A stretch of 64,000 bases of DNA from Streptomyces violaceusniger (GCA_005405945.1 BJHW01000001.1:7254001-7318000), one strand, 5' to 3'; positions 33,417 to 42,738 are shown, counted from the first letter of the stretch. A program made the numbers and translations. Notes: generated from the sequence alone by a model not told the origin.

Positions 33417-34451
33417 ATGTCTTCGACCGAGCCGCCGGAAGCCCGCATCGTCGCGGCGGTGCCGCCCGCGAGGTCCGTGCGGGTCGGAGCGGGTGAGAAA
33501 CTGCGGACCGCCGCCCTTCCGGGGCTCACGATGACCGTGCGCTGCCGTCCGCCGGTCGCATCAGGGCTGCCGCCCGCGCTCTTCGTCCACGGCCTCGGCG
33601 GCTCCTCGCAGAACTGGTCGGCGCTCATGGAGCTGCTCGCCGACCGGGTGGACGGCGAGGCGCTCGACCTCCCCGGCTTCGGCGACTCCCCGCCGCCGGA
33701 CGACGGCAACTACTCCATAACGAGCCATGCCCGCGCCGTGATCCGCTACCTCGACGCACAGGCCCGCGGGCCGGTCCACCTGGTCGGCAATTCGATGGGC
33801 GGCGCGATCGCCACCCGCGTCGCCGCGGTGCGCCCCGATCTGGTGCGCACCCTCACGCTCGTCTCGCCCGCGCTGCCCGAGCTGCGCCCGCAGCGCACCG
33901 CGGTGCCGACCGGCCTGCTCGCGGTGCCCGGGGTGACCCGGCTGTTCACCCGCTTGACCAGGGACTGGGACGCGGAGCGGCGCACCCGCGAGGTGATGAT
34001 GCTCACCTTCGGCGATCCGTCCCTGGTCACCCGGGAGGCCTTCGCCCACGCGGTGGAGGAGTTCGAGCGCCGGCTCGCCCTTCCGTACTTCTGGGACGCG
34101 CTCACCCGCTCGGCGCGCGGGCTCGTCGACTCGTACACCCTGGGCGGTCAGCACTCCCTGTGGCGTCAGGCCGAGCGAGTGCTCGCCCCGACGCTGCTCG
34201 TCTACGGCGGCCGCGACCAGTTGGTGTCCGTAAGGATGGCGGACCGGGCCAACGCCACCTTCCGCGACTCGCGTCTGCTGACGCTGTTGGACGCCGGGCA
34301 CGTCGCGATGATGGAGTATCCCGAGGCGGTGGCCCGCGGAATGCGCGAGCTGCTCGACGACGTTGATCAACGAGGTGACCGGGACAGCCGGGAGGCGCGG
34401 GGGGCCGTACCGGCGTCCGGCGCGGACGGGAGCGGTGCGGCGCGTGGGTAA
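33417..34451 (+). CDS. Alpha/beta hydrolase
   Basis: A 344-aa alpha/beta-hydrolase. Triad and loops: FVHGLGGSSQNW, nucleophile elbow VGNSMGG, Asp in YGGRDQLVS and His in DAGHVAMMEYP. The N-terminal 45 residues are an extension. The DUF3152 gene starts inside its last codons (GTG 34444, 8-nt overlap), so the two are coupled. The substrate is unknown. ATG 33417. Confidence 0.82.
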   Translation: MSSTEPPEARIVAAVPPARSVRVGAGEKLRTAALPGLTMTVRCRPPVASGLPPALFVHGLGGSSQNWSALMELLADRVDGEALDLPGFGDSPPPDDGNYSITSHARAVIRYLDAQARGPVHLVGNSMGGAIATRVAAVRPDLVRTLTLVSPALPELRPQRTAVPTGLLAVPGVTRLFTRLTRDWDAERRTREVMMLTFGDPSLVTREAFAHAVEEFERRLALPYFWDALTRSARGLVDSYTLGGQHSLWRQAERVLAPTLLVYGGRDQLVSVRMADRANATFRDSRLLTLLDAGHVAMMEYPEAVARGMRELLDDVDQRGDRDSREARGAVPASGADGSGAARG

Positions 34452-35951
34452 ACACAGCGCACGTGGCGGCCAGGAGGGCCGGGAGCGCCGGTCCGTCGTG
34501 GCGGGCTCCGGCCAGGGGCAGGGCTCGGGCCCCGAGTTCGTCGAGTACGGCGCGTCCGGAGAGGCCCTCGCGGCCGACAACGGCAGACCGGGGACCGGGC
34601 GCCGCCGGGCCGCACCGGGGCCCGGCGCCCCGGATCCCGGGGTCACCCCGCCGCAGGGCGTGCCGAGGCCGCCTTATGGAGTCGGCGGGCCCGCGGCGCG
34701 CACCAGGGGCGGACACCCCGAGCAGCGCGAGGCGGGCGGCGGCTGGGGCGCGGTCGGTGGCCGCGGCGGCGGTCCGGGCGGGCCCAGAGGCCCCGGTGGA
34801 CCAGTCGGTCCCGGCGGTCAGCGGCCCCCTTACGGCCTGCGCACCATGAACCCGCCGCAGCGCCCGACCACGGGCGGCACGGGTGGCGCGGCCGGTCTGA
34901 TGCCCGGCCCGCGCAAGGAGTACATCGAGGCGTTCGACACCCCCGACGCCGTGGACTGCGACGGCGACGACGTCTTCGCCGCCGGTGCGCCGGGCGGCGT
35001 GCCCCCGCAGCGCCGTACGCAGCGGGCGGCCACCCCCTCCGAGGGGTTCGGCGGCGGCTCGGGCGGCGACGGCGGGAGCGGGCCTGGCGACGCCGAGCAG
35101 GAGCCCCCGGGCAAGGGGGCGCGCGGTGTCGCCAAAGGCGGTAAGGGGCGCACGTTCACCGGTGTCGCCGCCGCGGCCGTGACCACCGTGCTGGCCGTCG
35201 TGGTGGCCGGACAGGTCGCGAGCGGACCGCAGGGCGGCGGTAAGACACAGGCCCAGGGCGGCTCGGAGCGCGGCGGCGACGCCGCCTCCCGCGGCTCCCA
35301 CGCCGACGACGGCCGCGGTGCGGCCCGCTCGGCGGAGTCGCCCGCCCCCGTCACCTATGACGAGAAGATGGCGGCCCTCTATCCGCTCGACGCCAAGCTG
35401 CGCGGATCCGGCGCCTTCCAGACCGTCGGCGGGCACGACAAGGCGCCCGGCCGCGGCCAGGTGCTGCGCTACCGCGTCGATGTGGAGAAGGGGCTGCCGC
35501 TCGACGGCAAGCTGTTCGCCGAGGCCGTGCACAAGACGCTGAATGACGACCGCAGTTGGGGCACGGCGGCGTTCGCACCTTCGAGCGGGTCTCGTCCGGG
35601 CACGCGGACTTCGTGATCACCCTCGCGAGCCCCGGGACCACGGCGGCGTGGTGCGCCAAGTCGGGCCTGGACACCACCGAGGACAACGTCTCCTGCGACT
35701 CGGCGTCCACCGAGCGCGTCATGATCAACGCCTATCGGTGGGCGCAGGGCGCCAAGACCTTCGGCGACGACAAGATGCACTCCTACCGCCAGATGCTCAT
35801 CAACCACGAGGTGGGCCACCGTCTCGGCCACAACCACGAGATCTGCTCCAAGCAGGGCGCGCTGGCACCGGTGATGATGCAGCAGACCAAGTTCCTGTCG
35901 ACGGACGGCGCCACCTGCCGCGCCAACGCCTGGCCGTTCCCCAAGGGCTGA
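34444..35951 (+). CDS. DUF3152 membrane-anchored putative metalloprotease, frameshifted
   Basis: Intact length 502 aa. An N-terminal low-complexity Gly/Pro/Arg cytoplasmic region of about 235 residues precedes one membrane helix (FTGVAAAAVTTVLAVVVAGQ) and an extracytoplasmic DUF3152 domain. That domain carries the zinc-protease-like motif NHEVGHRLGHNHE, of HExxHxxGxxH type. One G is missing in GGGG at 35558-35561, just after LNDDRSW; adding it restores GHGGVRTFERVSSGHADF. As given, the metal site is lost. GTG 34444 overlaps the hydrolase gene. It is the equivalent of mycobacterial Rv3207c. The substrate is unknown. Confidence 0.85.
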
Positions 35952-36165
35952 CGGGCCCGTACCGGCCCATATGGCGCCTTCATAGCGCCTCGCAACGCCT
36001 GAGTTCCCGATAGGTCACGTGCGTTCACCCCTTCCGGTGGTGCGACGGACAACCGTCCATCGCGCCATGGCCCTGCGCGCATAACGTGCTCCCGCTGCCT
36101 GACGGCGGCCGCCGCCGGTGACGGCGGCAGACGAACGGCCCGTTTGGGAGATCGGGGGTGCGCTC

Positions 36166-38021
36166 ATGCGCGTGGGACTGCTTACGGAGGGTGGCTATCC
36201 GTATGCGACCGGTGATGCGCGGGTGTGGTGCGACCGGCTGGTGCGCGGGCTCGCCCAGCATGAGTTCGAGGTGTACGCGCTCAGCCGCGGCCCCGGCCAG
36301 GAGCGTGCGGGCTGGGGCGAGCTGCCGCGGCACGTCGGCCGGGTGTGCACCGCGCCGCTGTGGGGAGAGCCCGAGCCCCGGCGGGGCGGGTGGGGTGGCC
36401 GCCGGCAGCGGCGCAGGTTCGCCGAGCACTTCGGGGAACTGGCCGCGGCCATCAGCGCGCCTTACGGTTCCGGCGCGCCCCATGGCTCCGGTGTGCCCGG
36501 GCGCCCCACGGACCAGGCGGACCGTTTCGCCAATGGTCTCCACGGCCTCGCGGACCTGGCGGGGGAGTACGGCGGACTGTCCGCCGCGCTCCGCTCCGAG
36601 GACGCCGTAAGGACGCTGGAGCGGGCCTGCCGCGCCCTCGGGGCGCCGCACGGCGCGCAGCGGGCGCGGGTCGCCGATCTGCTGACCGTCACCGAGGCCC
36701 TGGAGCGCGCCCTGCGCCCGCTGTCGCTCGACTGGTACGGCCACGGAGCCGGAGGCGACCCGGGGCTGTCCGGGGTGGATCTGTGCCACGCCGCGACCGG
36801 CGGCGCCGCCGTGCTCCCCGGGCTGCTGGCCAAGCGCCGCTTCGGCACCCCGCTGCTGCTCACCGAGTACGGCGTACGGCTGCGCGAGAGCTATCTGGCG
36901 GGCGCCGCCGGTGCGGTCGGTGCGGCTGGTGCGGCTGGTGCGGTCGGCTCGGAGGGCGGACGGCCGCTCTCCGGGCCCGTACGGTCCCTGCTGACCGCGT
37001 TCCACGGCCGGCTGGCCGCCGAGGCGTACGCGCGGGCCGATCTGATCACCCCCGGCAATACGCACACCCGTCGCTGGCAGGAACGGTGCGGCGCCGACCG
37101 GGAGCGGCTGCGCACCGTCTACCCGGGCATGGACGCCGCCCGCTTCGCGGAGGTCGGCGAGCAGGGTGCGGCCCCGTCCGAAGGCGACGACCGGACGCTG
37201 GTGTGGGTGGGCCGGATCGAGCCGCCCAAGGACGTCATCGCCCTGCTGCACGCCTTCGCCGAGGTGCGCCGGCGGCAGCCGGACGCCCGGCTGAGGATCA
37301 TCGAGACCCGGCGCGGCGAGGACCCGGAGCCGGACGGCTATCCGGCCCACTGCCGGGCGCTGGCCGACCACCTCTTCCCCGACGAGGCGGCGGACGCCCA
37401 CTCCGCCGGTGACAACCCCGTCTCCTTCGAGCGGCTCGGCGACCCCGAGGTGCCGACCCTGGCCGACGCCTATGGGGCGGGCGGCGTCGTGGTGCTGTCC
37501 AGCGTGGTCGAGGGCTTCCCGGTCGGGCTGGTCGAGGCGATGTTGTGCGGGCGGGCCACGGTGTCCACGGACGTGGGCGCGGTGTGCGAGGTCATCGGCG
37601 GCACCGGGCTCGTGGTGCCCCGCGCAACCCCCGGGCGCTCGCGGACGCGTGCCTGGCGCTGCTGAGAGACGCCGAGCGCGGTGCGCGCCTGGGCGCCGCC
37701 GCGCGCGCCCGTGCGCTGGAGCTGTTCACCGTCGAGCAGAACGTCGCGGCGTTCCGCGGGATCTATCTGGAGCTGATGTCGCACTGCCCGGTGCCCCGCG
37801 AGGAGGTCGGCGAGGGCGGCGGGCCGCTGCCGTTCGCCCGCCCCGCCGAGGCCCATGTGCCGGGGCGCTGGACCGCGGGCCGCGACGGCGACGGCTTCGG
37901 GCACCGGCTGCCCGGCCCGGCCGCTTCCCGCCCCGCCCCGGAGCACACCCCCACCTGGGCCGGTCCACCGCCGCGCGAGCCGCTGGGCGTGGGCCCGTGC
38001 CCGTCCGAGGAGGGCGCATGA
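36166..38021 (+). CDS. DUF3492 / GT4 glycosyltransferase (PelF-like), frameshifted
   Basis: Intact length 618 aa. The N-terminal DUF3492 domain starts MRVGLLTEGGYPYATGDARV. The C-terminal GT4 domain has VWVGRIEPPKD and the retaining-enzyme motif EGFPVGLVEAML (E-x7-E). PelF of the Pel polysaccharide system and related enzymes share this arrangement and use UDP-sugars such as UDP-GalNAc; the donor here is inferred. After GTGLVVP one C is missing in CCCC at 37618-37621. The repaired frame continues RNPRALADACLALL and a Pro-rich tail to 38021. ATG 36166. Its stop overlaps the start of the membrane-protein gene (ATGA). Confidence 0.82.
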
Positions 38022-39415
38022 CCACGCCTCCCCGGTGGAACGGCCCGTTCGATCCGGATCCGGCCTCCTCCGACCGTGGCCTCGCCTCCGACCGTGGCCT
38101 CGCCTCCGACCGTGGCCTCGCTCCCGATCGCGGCCTCGCCGACCTGTCCGGGGCCGTTCGGGTGCCGGTCTCCCGGGTGCCGGTCTCCCGGCGGCCGGAC
38201 GAGGCGTCCGTGCGCACCCGCGCCGGGAAGGGGCAGGGGAAGGTGCGGCGCGGGCCCGCCGACCCGGTGCGGGCGCTGATGCACCGCCACCACGACCTGT
38301 GCGCCCGGGCCGTCGATCCGCTGGAGATCGCCGCCGGGCTGGAGGCCCACGGTGTGACGGACCGTACGGCCGCGCGCTTCCGGCACCGCGATGTCTTCTC
38401 GCTCGCCGAGGAGCTGTACGCCCGGGTGCCGCGCGCCGAGGAGCCCGCGCCCCCGGCCGCCCCCGCGCCGGGGCGCGCGCTGGGCGTGCGGATGACGCTC
38501 GCGGCGCTGTGGCTGCTGCCGGGCGCCCTGTGCGCGGCGACCACCTCCGCCGTCTTCCGCGTCGGTGCCATCCGTAAGGACGCCACCGTCGGCCTCGCCC
38601 TGGGCGCGGGCGGCGCCGCACTGACGCTCATCGCCCTGTGGCTGTGTCTGCGCCGCGGCCCCCTGCGCGTCCGTGGGAGTGGGCGCCGGGGCCGTATCGC
38701 GCACGCTCTCGGCGCCGGCTGGCTGCTCGGCTACGCCGCCGCCGGGGACTGGCTGCTCACCGGGCTCCTCGACGGACGCCGGCCTTACGAGGCGGCGCCC
38801 GCGGGCGAGGCCGCCGTCCTCCTCGCCCTGGCCGCCGCGCCCGCCGCGTGGTGCGCCCGCTGGTTCGCCGTCAGGGCGCGCCGCAGGCTGGCGGTCAGCC
38901 GTGGTCTGGAGGAGTTCGCGGCGGGGGTGCGCCCGCTGTTCGCGGGCGTGGTGACGGCCTTCCTCTGCGCTCTGGCGGCCTTGGTGCTCGCGGCCCGGCT
39001 CACGGTGCCCGGATCGCCTCCCGCCGCCGCGCCGCTCTCGACGGCCGAGGCCGCCGTCGTGGCGCTCTGCGGGCTGCTGTTCCTCGCCCGGCTGCTCGCC
39101 GTCCACGGCTTCCGGAGGGCCGCGCTCAGCGGTATCGCCGTGGCCTGCGCGGTGCAGGCCGCGGCCCTGGCGACGGCCGCCGCCGCCCGGCTGCCGGGCG
39201 CCGCGCCGCTCGGGGAGCCCGTGGCACGGCTGGCCGCCGCCCAGGGCGCGGCCGCCGTCCCCGCCGCCGCCTGTGGCGCCGCCGCGCTCGCGCTGCTGAT
39301 CCACGCGTTCGGTGCCCTGTGCCGGGCCTCCGCCCACGGCGACCCCGGCGCGCGTACCGCCCGGGCCGCTCGTGACCCCCGTACGACCCGCACCACCCCG
39401 GACCGCGCCCCGTAA
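38018..39415 (+). CDS. Polytopic membrane protein of the polysaccharide cassette
   Basis: A 465-aa protein. The cytoplasmic N-terminus has four repeats of SDRGLA type, then a short helical domain HRHHDLCARAVDPLEIAAGL with RFRHRDVFSLAEELYARVPR. About eight membrane helices follow (roughly residues 165-450), rich in Ala and Leu. The N-terminal domain is typical of Streptomyces proteins that neighbour DUF3492 glycosyltransferases. The translational overlap with that gene suggests they act together, perhaps as the membrane partner for chain export, in the role PelG has with PelF; there is no clear sequence similarity to PelG. ATG 38018. Confidence 0.75.
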   Translation: MTTPPRWNGPFDPDPASSDRGLASDRGLASDRGLAPDRGLADLSGAVRVPVSRVPVSRRPDEASVRTRAGKGQGKVRRGPADPVRALMHRHHDLCARAVDPLEIAAGLEAHGVTDRTAARFRHRDVFSLAEELYARVPRAEEPAPPAAPAPGRALGVRMTLAALWLLPGALCAATTSAVFRVGAIRKDATVGLALGAGGAALTLIALWLCLRRGPLRVRGSGRRGRIAHALGAGWLLGYAAAGDWLLTGLLDGRRPYEAAPAGEAAVLLALAAAPAAWCARWFAVRARRRLAVSRGLEEFAAGVRPLFAGVVTAFLCALAALVLAARLTVPGSPPAAAPLSTAEAAVVALCGLLFLARLLAVHGFRRAALSGIAVACAVQAAALATAAAARLPGAAPLGEPVARLAAAQGAAAVPAAACGAAALALLIHAFGALCRASAHGDPGARTARAARDPRTTRTTPDRAP

Positions 39416-39490
39416 GGGGCCCACCGCGCCCGTAAGGGGCCCACCGCGCCCGTAAGGCGCCCACCGCGCCCGTAAGGCGCCCACCGAACC
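39411..39490. repeat. Four-copy 20-bp repeat starting in the stop codon of the membrane-protein gene
   Basis: CGTAAGGGGCCCACCGCGCC at 39411-39430 is repeated at 39431, 39451 and 39471 (the later copies with CGTAAGGCGC). The first copy contains the TAA stop at 39413-39415, and ACCGCGCC is also the coding sequence just before it. Confidence 0.85.
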
Positions 39491-39536
39491 CGCCACCCCC
39501 CGTCCTTCCCCCTCAATGAGTCCGAGGAGCAACCAC

Positions 39537-39590
39537 ATGAGCTGCGACATGACCGATCAGCGCGCCGGTACGGGGAGGCGCGACCGATGA
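39537..39590 (+). CDS. Possible 17-aa leader frame coupled to the epimerase gene
   Basis: ATG 39537 is preceded by GAGGAG at 7 nt. The 17-codon frame (MSCDMTDQRAGTGRRDR) ends in a TGA that overlaps the epimerase ATG (ATGA, 39587-39590). The epimerase has only a weak site of its own (GGGGAGG inside this frame), so re-initiation after this short peptide is plausible. No homology can be claimed. Confidence 0.35.
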   Translation: MSCDMTDQRAGTGRRDR

Positions 39591-40654
39591 GAGTCCTGTT
39601 GCTCGGATCCGGCGGATTCCTCGGCCGCTATGTGGCCGAGCACCTGCTCGCCGACCCCGCCGTCCAGCTCACCGCGCTCGGCCGCGGCGACGACGCCGAT
39701 GTGCGGTTCGACCTCTCCAACGGCAGCCCGGGCGCGCTCACCCGCTTCCTCAACGCGGTCCACCCCGGTGTCGTGATCAACTGCGCCGGGGCGACCCGCG
39801 GCGGGGCGCGCGAGCTCACCCGGCACAACACCGTCGCCGTGGCCACCGTCTGCGAGTCGCTGCGCCGCAGCGGCTGCGGCGCCCGCCTCGTCCAGATCGG
39901 CTGCTCCTCCGAGTACGGGCCCTCGCAGCCCGGCTCGTCGACGGCCGAGGACGCCGTGCCGCGCCCCGGCGGCCCGTACGGCGTGAGCAAGCTCGCCGCC
40001 ACCGAGCTGGTGCTGGGCTCCGGGCTGGACGCGGTGGTGCTGCGGGTCTTCTCGCCCGTGGGGCCCGGCACTCCGGCCGGTTCGCCGCTGGGGCGGCTCG
40101 CGGAGGCGATGCGGCGCGCGATGCAGTCCGGGGAGAGCGAGCTCAAGCTGAGCGGCCTCGGCGTACAGCGCGACTTCGTGGACGTACGGGACGTGGCGCG
40201 GGCGGTCCACGCGGCCTCGCTGTCGGCCGCGCAGGGCGTGGTCAACATCGGCAGCGGGCGCGCGGTGAGGCTGCGCGAGGCGGCCTCCGTGCTCGCCAGG
40301 GTCGCGGGCTTCGGCGGCGCCCTGCACGAGATCGACAGCCCGCCGGGGCGCGGGGGACCGCATCACGTCCCCGCCGCCACGGCCCACGTTCCGACGCCCG
40401 CCCACCCCCATGGCGCGGCCCACGGCCACGCCACCGCCCACGGCCACGCGCCCGCCCACCCGCAGGCGGCGGGCGAGCAGGGCGGCGGCCCGGCGGGCCC
40501 CGGCGGCGCCACCACCTACCCCTACCCGGACGGCTGCGGCAGCTGGCAGCAGGCCGATGTGCGCACCGCCCGCGACCGGCTCGGCTGGCGCTCCAGGATC
40601 CCGCTGGAGGAGTCGCTCGCCGACATCTGGATGGAGGCGGCGTGTCGCATCTGA
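39587..40654 (+). CDS. NAD-dependent epimerase/dehydratase
   Basis: A 355-aa extended short-chain dehydrogenase. The NAD-binding loop GSGGFLGRYVAEHLL starts at residue 7. The catalytic Ser/Thr region is IGCSSEYGP and the YxxxK pair is in YGVSKLAATE. RDFVDVRDVARAVHAA and NIGSGRAVRLREA are typical of nucleotide-sugar epimerases. A His/Ala-rich insertion (about residues 265-290) interrupts the C-terminal substrate domain. In this cassette it may supply UDP-GalNAc or a similar sugar to the GT4 enzyme (inference). Its end overlaps the spherulin-4 gene by 13 nt. Confidence 0.85.
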   Translation: MRVLLLGSGGFLGRYVAEHLLADPAVQLTALGRGDDADVRFDLSNGSPGALTRFLNAVHPGVVINCAGATRGGARELTRHNTVAVATVCESLRRSGCGARLVQIGCSSEYGPSQPGSSTAEDAVPRPGGPYGVSKLAATELVLGSGLDAVVLRVFSPVGPGTPAGSPLGRLAEAMRRAMQSGESELKLSGLGVQRDFVDVRDVARAVHAASLSAAQGVVNIGSGRAVRLREAASVLARVAGFGGALHEIDSPPGRGGPHHVPAATAHVPTPAHPHGAAHGHATAHGHAPAHPQAAGEQGGGPAGPGGATTYPYPDGCGSWQQADVRTARDRLGWRSRIPLEESLADIWMEAACRI

Positions 40655-41409
40655 TCCCCGCTGATCCCGGGCACGAGTTCCCGGCCGTCGCCACCCGGCT
40701 GGGCTTCGGAGTGCCCGGCTACGCCCACCCACTGGTGGCGCCCACCGAGTGGGCCGAGCTGGCCCGCCCCGGCGCGCCCCTGCACTGGGCGGTCCTCAAT
40801 ATCGCCCGCGGACCCGGCTCGCGCAGGGATCCGCACTGCCTTACGGCCGCGGCCCGGCTGCGCGCCACGGGCGTACGGGTGCTGGGCCATCTCGACCTGC
40901 GGTGCGGCACCCGCCCCTTCGGCGAGGTGATCAGTGACGCGAACCACTTCCTGGACTGGTACCAGGTCGACGGCTTCTGCCTGGAGCGATGCCCGGTGGA
41001 CCGCCCCGGACTGCCGGAGGTCCGCCGTACGGCGGCCACGCTGCGCGCGCTGCTGGGCGGGGCCCATCTGGTGCTCGGCCAGGGCATCCACCCGCATGAG
41101 GGCTATATGGAACTCGCCGATCAGCTGGTGACCTTCCGGGGCTCGTGGGCCGACTACCGCTGGTCCCAGGTGGCAGAGTGGACCGCGGGGTATCCGCCCG
41201 AACGGTTCTGCCACCAGGTGCACGGCGTCCCGCGCCGGCATCTCGAGGAAGCGCTGAGGATCGCCCGCTGGCAGGGCGCGGGCACGATCTACTTCACCGA
41301 CCGTACGGCTCATCCCGAGGGGCGGACCTGCACCGATTCCCCCTGGACGGCCCTGCCCGGCTACTGGGACGAAATCGTCTCGCGACTCGGACCACGTGTC
41401 ATGGAATGA
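40642..41409 (+). CDS. Spherulin-4 family protein (GH135-like)
   Basis: A 255-aa protein matching the spherulation-specific family 4. It has an N-terminal strand GFGVPGYAHPLV, then LHWAVLNIARGPGS, RVLGHLDLRCG, VDGFCLERCP, HLVLGQGIHPHEGYMELADQ and TIYFTDRT in TIM-barrel order. Fungal Sph3 of this family is a GH135 hydrolase of the galactosamine-containing exopolysaccharide galactosaminogalactan. The place where an Asp-Glu pair is expected reads GFCLER, so activity is doubtful. No signal peptide is seen. GTG 40642 overlaps the epimerase gene by 13 nt. Confidence 0.82.
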   Translation: MSHLIPADPGHEFPAVATRLGFGVPGYAHPLVAPTEWAELARPGAPLHWAVLNIARGPGSRRDPHCLTAAARLRATGVRVLGHLDLRCGTRPFGEVISDANHFLDWYQVDGFCLERCPVDRPGLPEVRRTAATLRALLGGAHLVLGQGIHPHEGYMELADQLVTFRGSWADYRWSQVAEWTAGYPPERFCHQVHGVPRRHLEEALRIARWQGAGTIYFTDRTAHPEGRTCTDSPWTALPGYWDEIVSRLGPRVME

Positions 41410-41442
41410 GATGGGGCGTGGCAGTGTTACGAGAAGAAAACC

Positions 41443-41460
41443 ACCCCGCTCACGCGGGGT
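41443..41460. terminator. Short hairpin before moeZ
   Basis: ACCCCGC (41443-41449) and GCGGGGT (41454-41460) form a 7-bp stem with a 4-nt loop, 33 bp after the spherulin-4 stop. It is a weak terminator or leader structure and superficially resembles a type I-E CRISPR repeat. Confidence 0.4.
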
Positions 41461-41493
41461 GAACCGTCTGCTCCCTCCCCTTACGGAGTCCCC

Positions 41494-42672
41494 GTGTCGC
41501 TGCCACCCCTGGTCGAGCCGGCTCCCGAGCTCACCGTCGACGAGGTCCGCAGGTACTCGCGCCATCTGATCATCCCCGATGTCGGGATGGACGGGCAGAA
41601 GCGGCTGAAGAACGCCAAGGTGCTCTGTGTGGGCGCGGGCGGCCTCGGCTCCCCGGCCCTGATGTACCTCGCCGCGGCCGGCGTGGGCACCCTCGGCATC
41701 GTGGAGTTCGACGAGGTCGACGAGTCCAACCTGCAGCGCCAGATCATCCACAGCCAGGCGGACATCGGCCGGTCCAAGGCGGAGTCCGCCCGTGACACGG
41801 TCCTCGGCATCAACCCCTACGTGAACGTCGTGCTGCACGAGGGCCGCCTCGAGGCGGACAACGTGATGGAGATCTTCTCCCAGTACGACCTGATCGTGGA
41901 CGGCACCGACAACTTCGCCACCCGCTATCTGGTCAACGACGCGTGCGTGCTGCTGAACAAGCCGTACGTGTGGGGTTCGATCTACCGCTTCGACGGACAG
42001 GCGTCGGTCTTCTGGTCCGAGCACGGTCCCTGCTACCGCTGCCTGTACCCGGAGCCCCCGCCGCCCGGCATGGTCCCGTCCTGCGCCGAGGGCGGCGTGC
42101 TGGGCGTGCTGTGCGCCTCCATCGGTTCCATCCAGGTCACCGAGGCCATCAAGGTGCTCACCGGCACCGGGGACCCGCTGGTCGGCCGTCTGATGATCTA
42201 CGACGCCCTGGAGATGAGCTACCGCCAGGTCAAGGTCCGCAAGGACCCGAACTGCGCGGTCTGCGGCCCGAACCCGACCGTCACCGAGCTGATCGACTAC
42301 GAGGCGTTCTGCGGTGTGGTGTCGGACGAGGCCCAGGAGGCGGCGGCCGGTTCGACGATCACTCCCAAGCAGCTCAAGGAGTGGATCGACGACGGCGAGA
42401 ACATCGACATCATCGATGTCCGCGAGCCCAACGAGTACGAGATCGTCTCGATTCCCGGCGCCCGGCTGATCCCGAAGAACGAGTTCCTGATGGGCGGCGC
42501 CCTCCAGGACCTTCCGCAGGACAAGAAGATCGTCTTGCATTGCAAGACGGGTGTCCGGTCGGCGGAAGTCCTGGCCGTCCTGAAGTCCGCGGGCTTCTCC
42601 GACGCCGTCCATGTGGGCGGCGGCGTGATCGGCTGGGTCAACCAGATCGAGCCCGACAAGCCGGTCTACTGA
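41494..42672 (+). CDS. moeZ: Adenylyltransferase/sulfurtransferase MoeZ
   Basis: A 392-aa two-domain protein. The E1-like ThiF/MoeB domain has VGAGGLGSPALMYLAAAGVG (ATP loop), DNFATRYLVNDACV and zinc ligands CYRC and CAVC. The C-terminal rhodanese domain has the active Cys in LHCKTGVRS. It adenylates and thiolates the C-terminal Gly of sulfur-carrier proteins for molybdopterin, cysteine and, in Streptomyces, thiamine and secondary-metabolite sulfur. GTG 41494 follows ACGGAG. A long hairpin lies downstream. Confidence 0.95.
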   Translation: MSLPPLVEPAPELTVDEVRRYSRHLIIPDVGMDGQKRLKNAKVLCVGAGGLGSPALMYLAAAGVGTLGIVEFDEVDESNLQRQIIHSQADIGRSKAESARDTVLGINPYVNVVLHEGRLEADNVMEIFSQYDLIVDGTDNFATRYLVNDACVLLNKPYVWGSIYRFDGQASVFWSEHGPCYRCLYPEPPPPGMVPSCAEGGVLGVLCASIGSIQVTEAIKVLTGTGDPLVGRLMIYDALEMSYRQVKVRKDPNCAVCGPNPTVTELIDYEAFCGVVSDEAQEAAAGSTITPKQLKEWIDDGENIDIIDVREPNEYEIVSIPGARLIPKNEFLMGGALQDLPQDKKIVLHCKTGVRSAEVLAVLKSAGFSDAVHVGGGVIGWVNQIEPDKPVY

Positions 42673-42689
42673 TCTCCGGTACGTACCGC

Positions 42690-42738
42690 CCGTAAGGGGG
42701 CCGGACCGCCGCGCCGACGGCGATCCGGCCCCTTACGG
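42690..42738. terminator. Bidirectional hairpin between moeZ and the TAP gene
   Basis: CCGTAAGGGGGCCGGACCGC (42690 on) pairs with the segment ending CCGGCCCCTTACGG at 42738, with one mismatch and one bulge over about 21 bp. More CTTACGGCC-type copies follow to 42797. Confidence 0.75.

Noticed and set aside
41440..41462. CRISPR repeat similar to type I-E (CCCCGC...GCGGGG-TGAACC)
   Set aside because: Only one copy, no spacers and no cas genes nearby; the likeness comes from a GC hairpin followed by GAACC.
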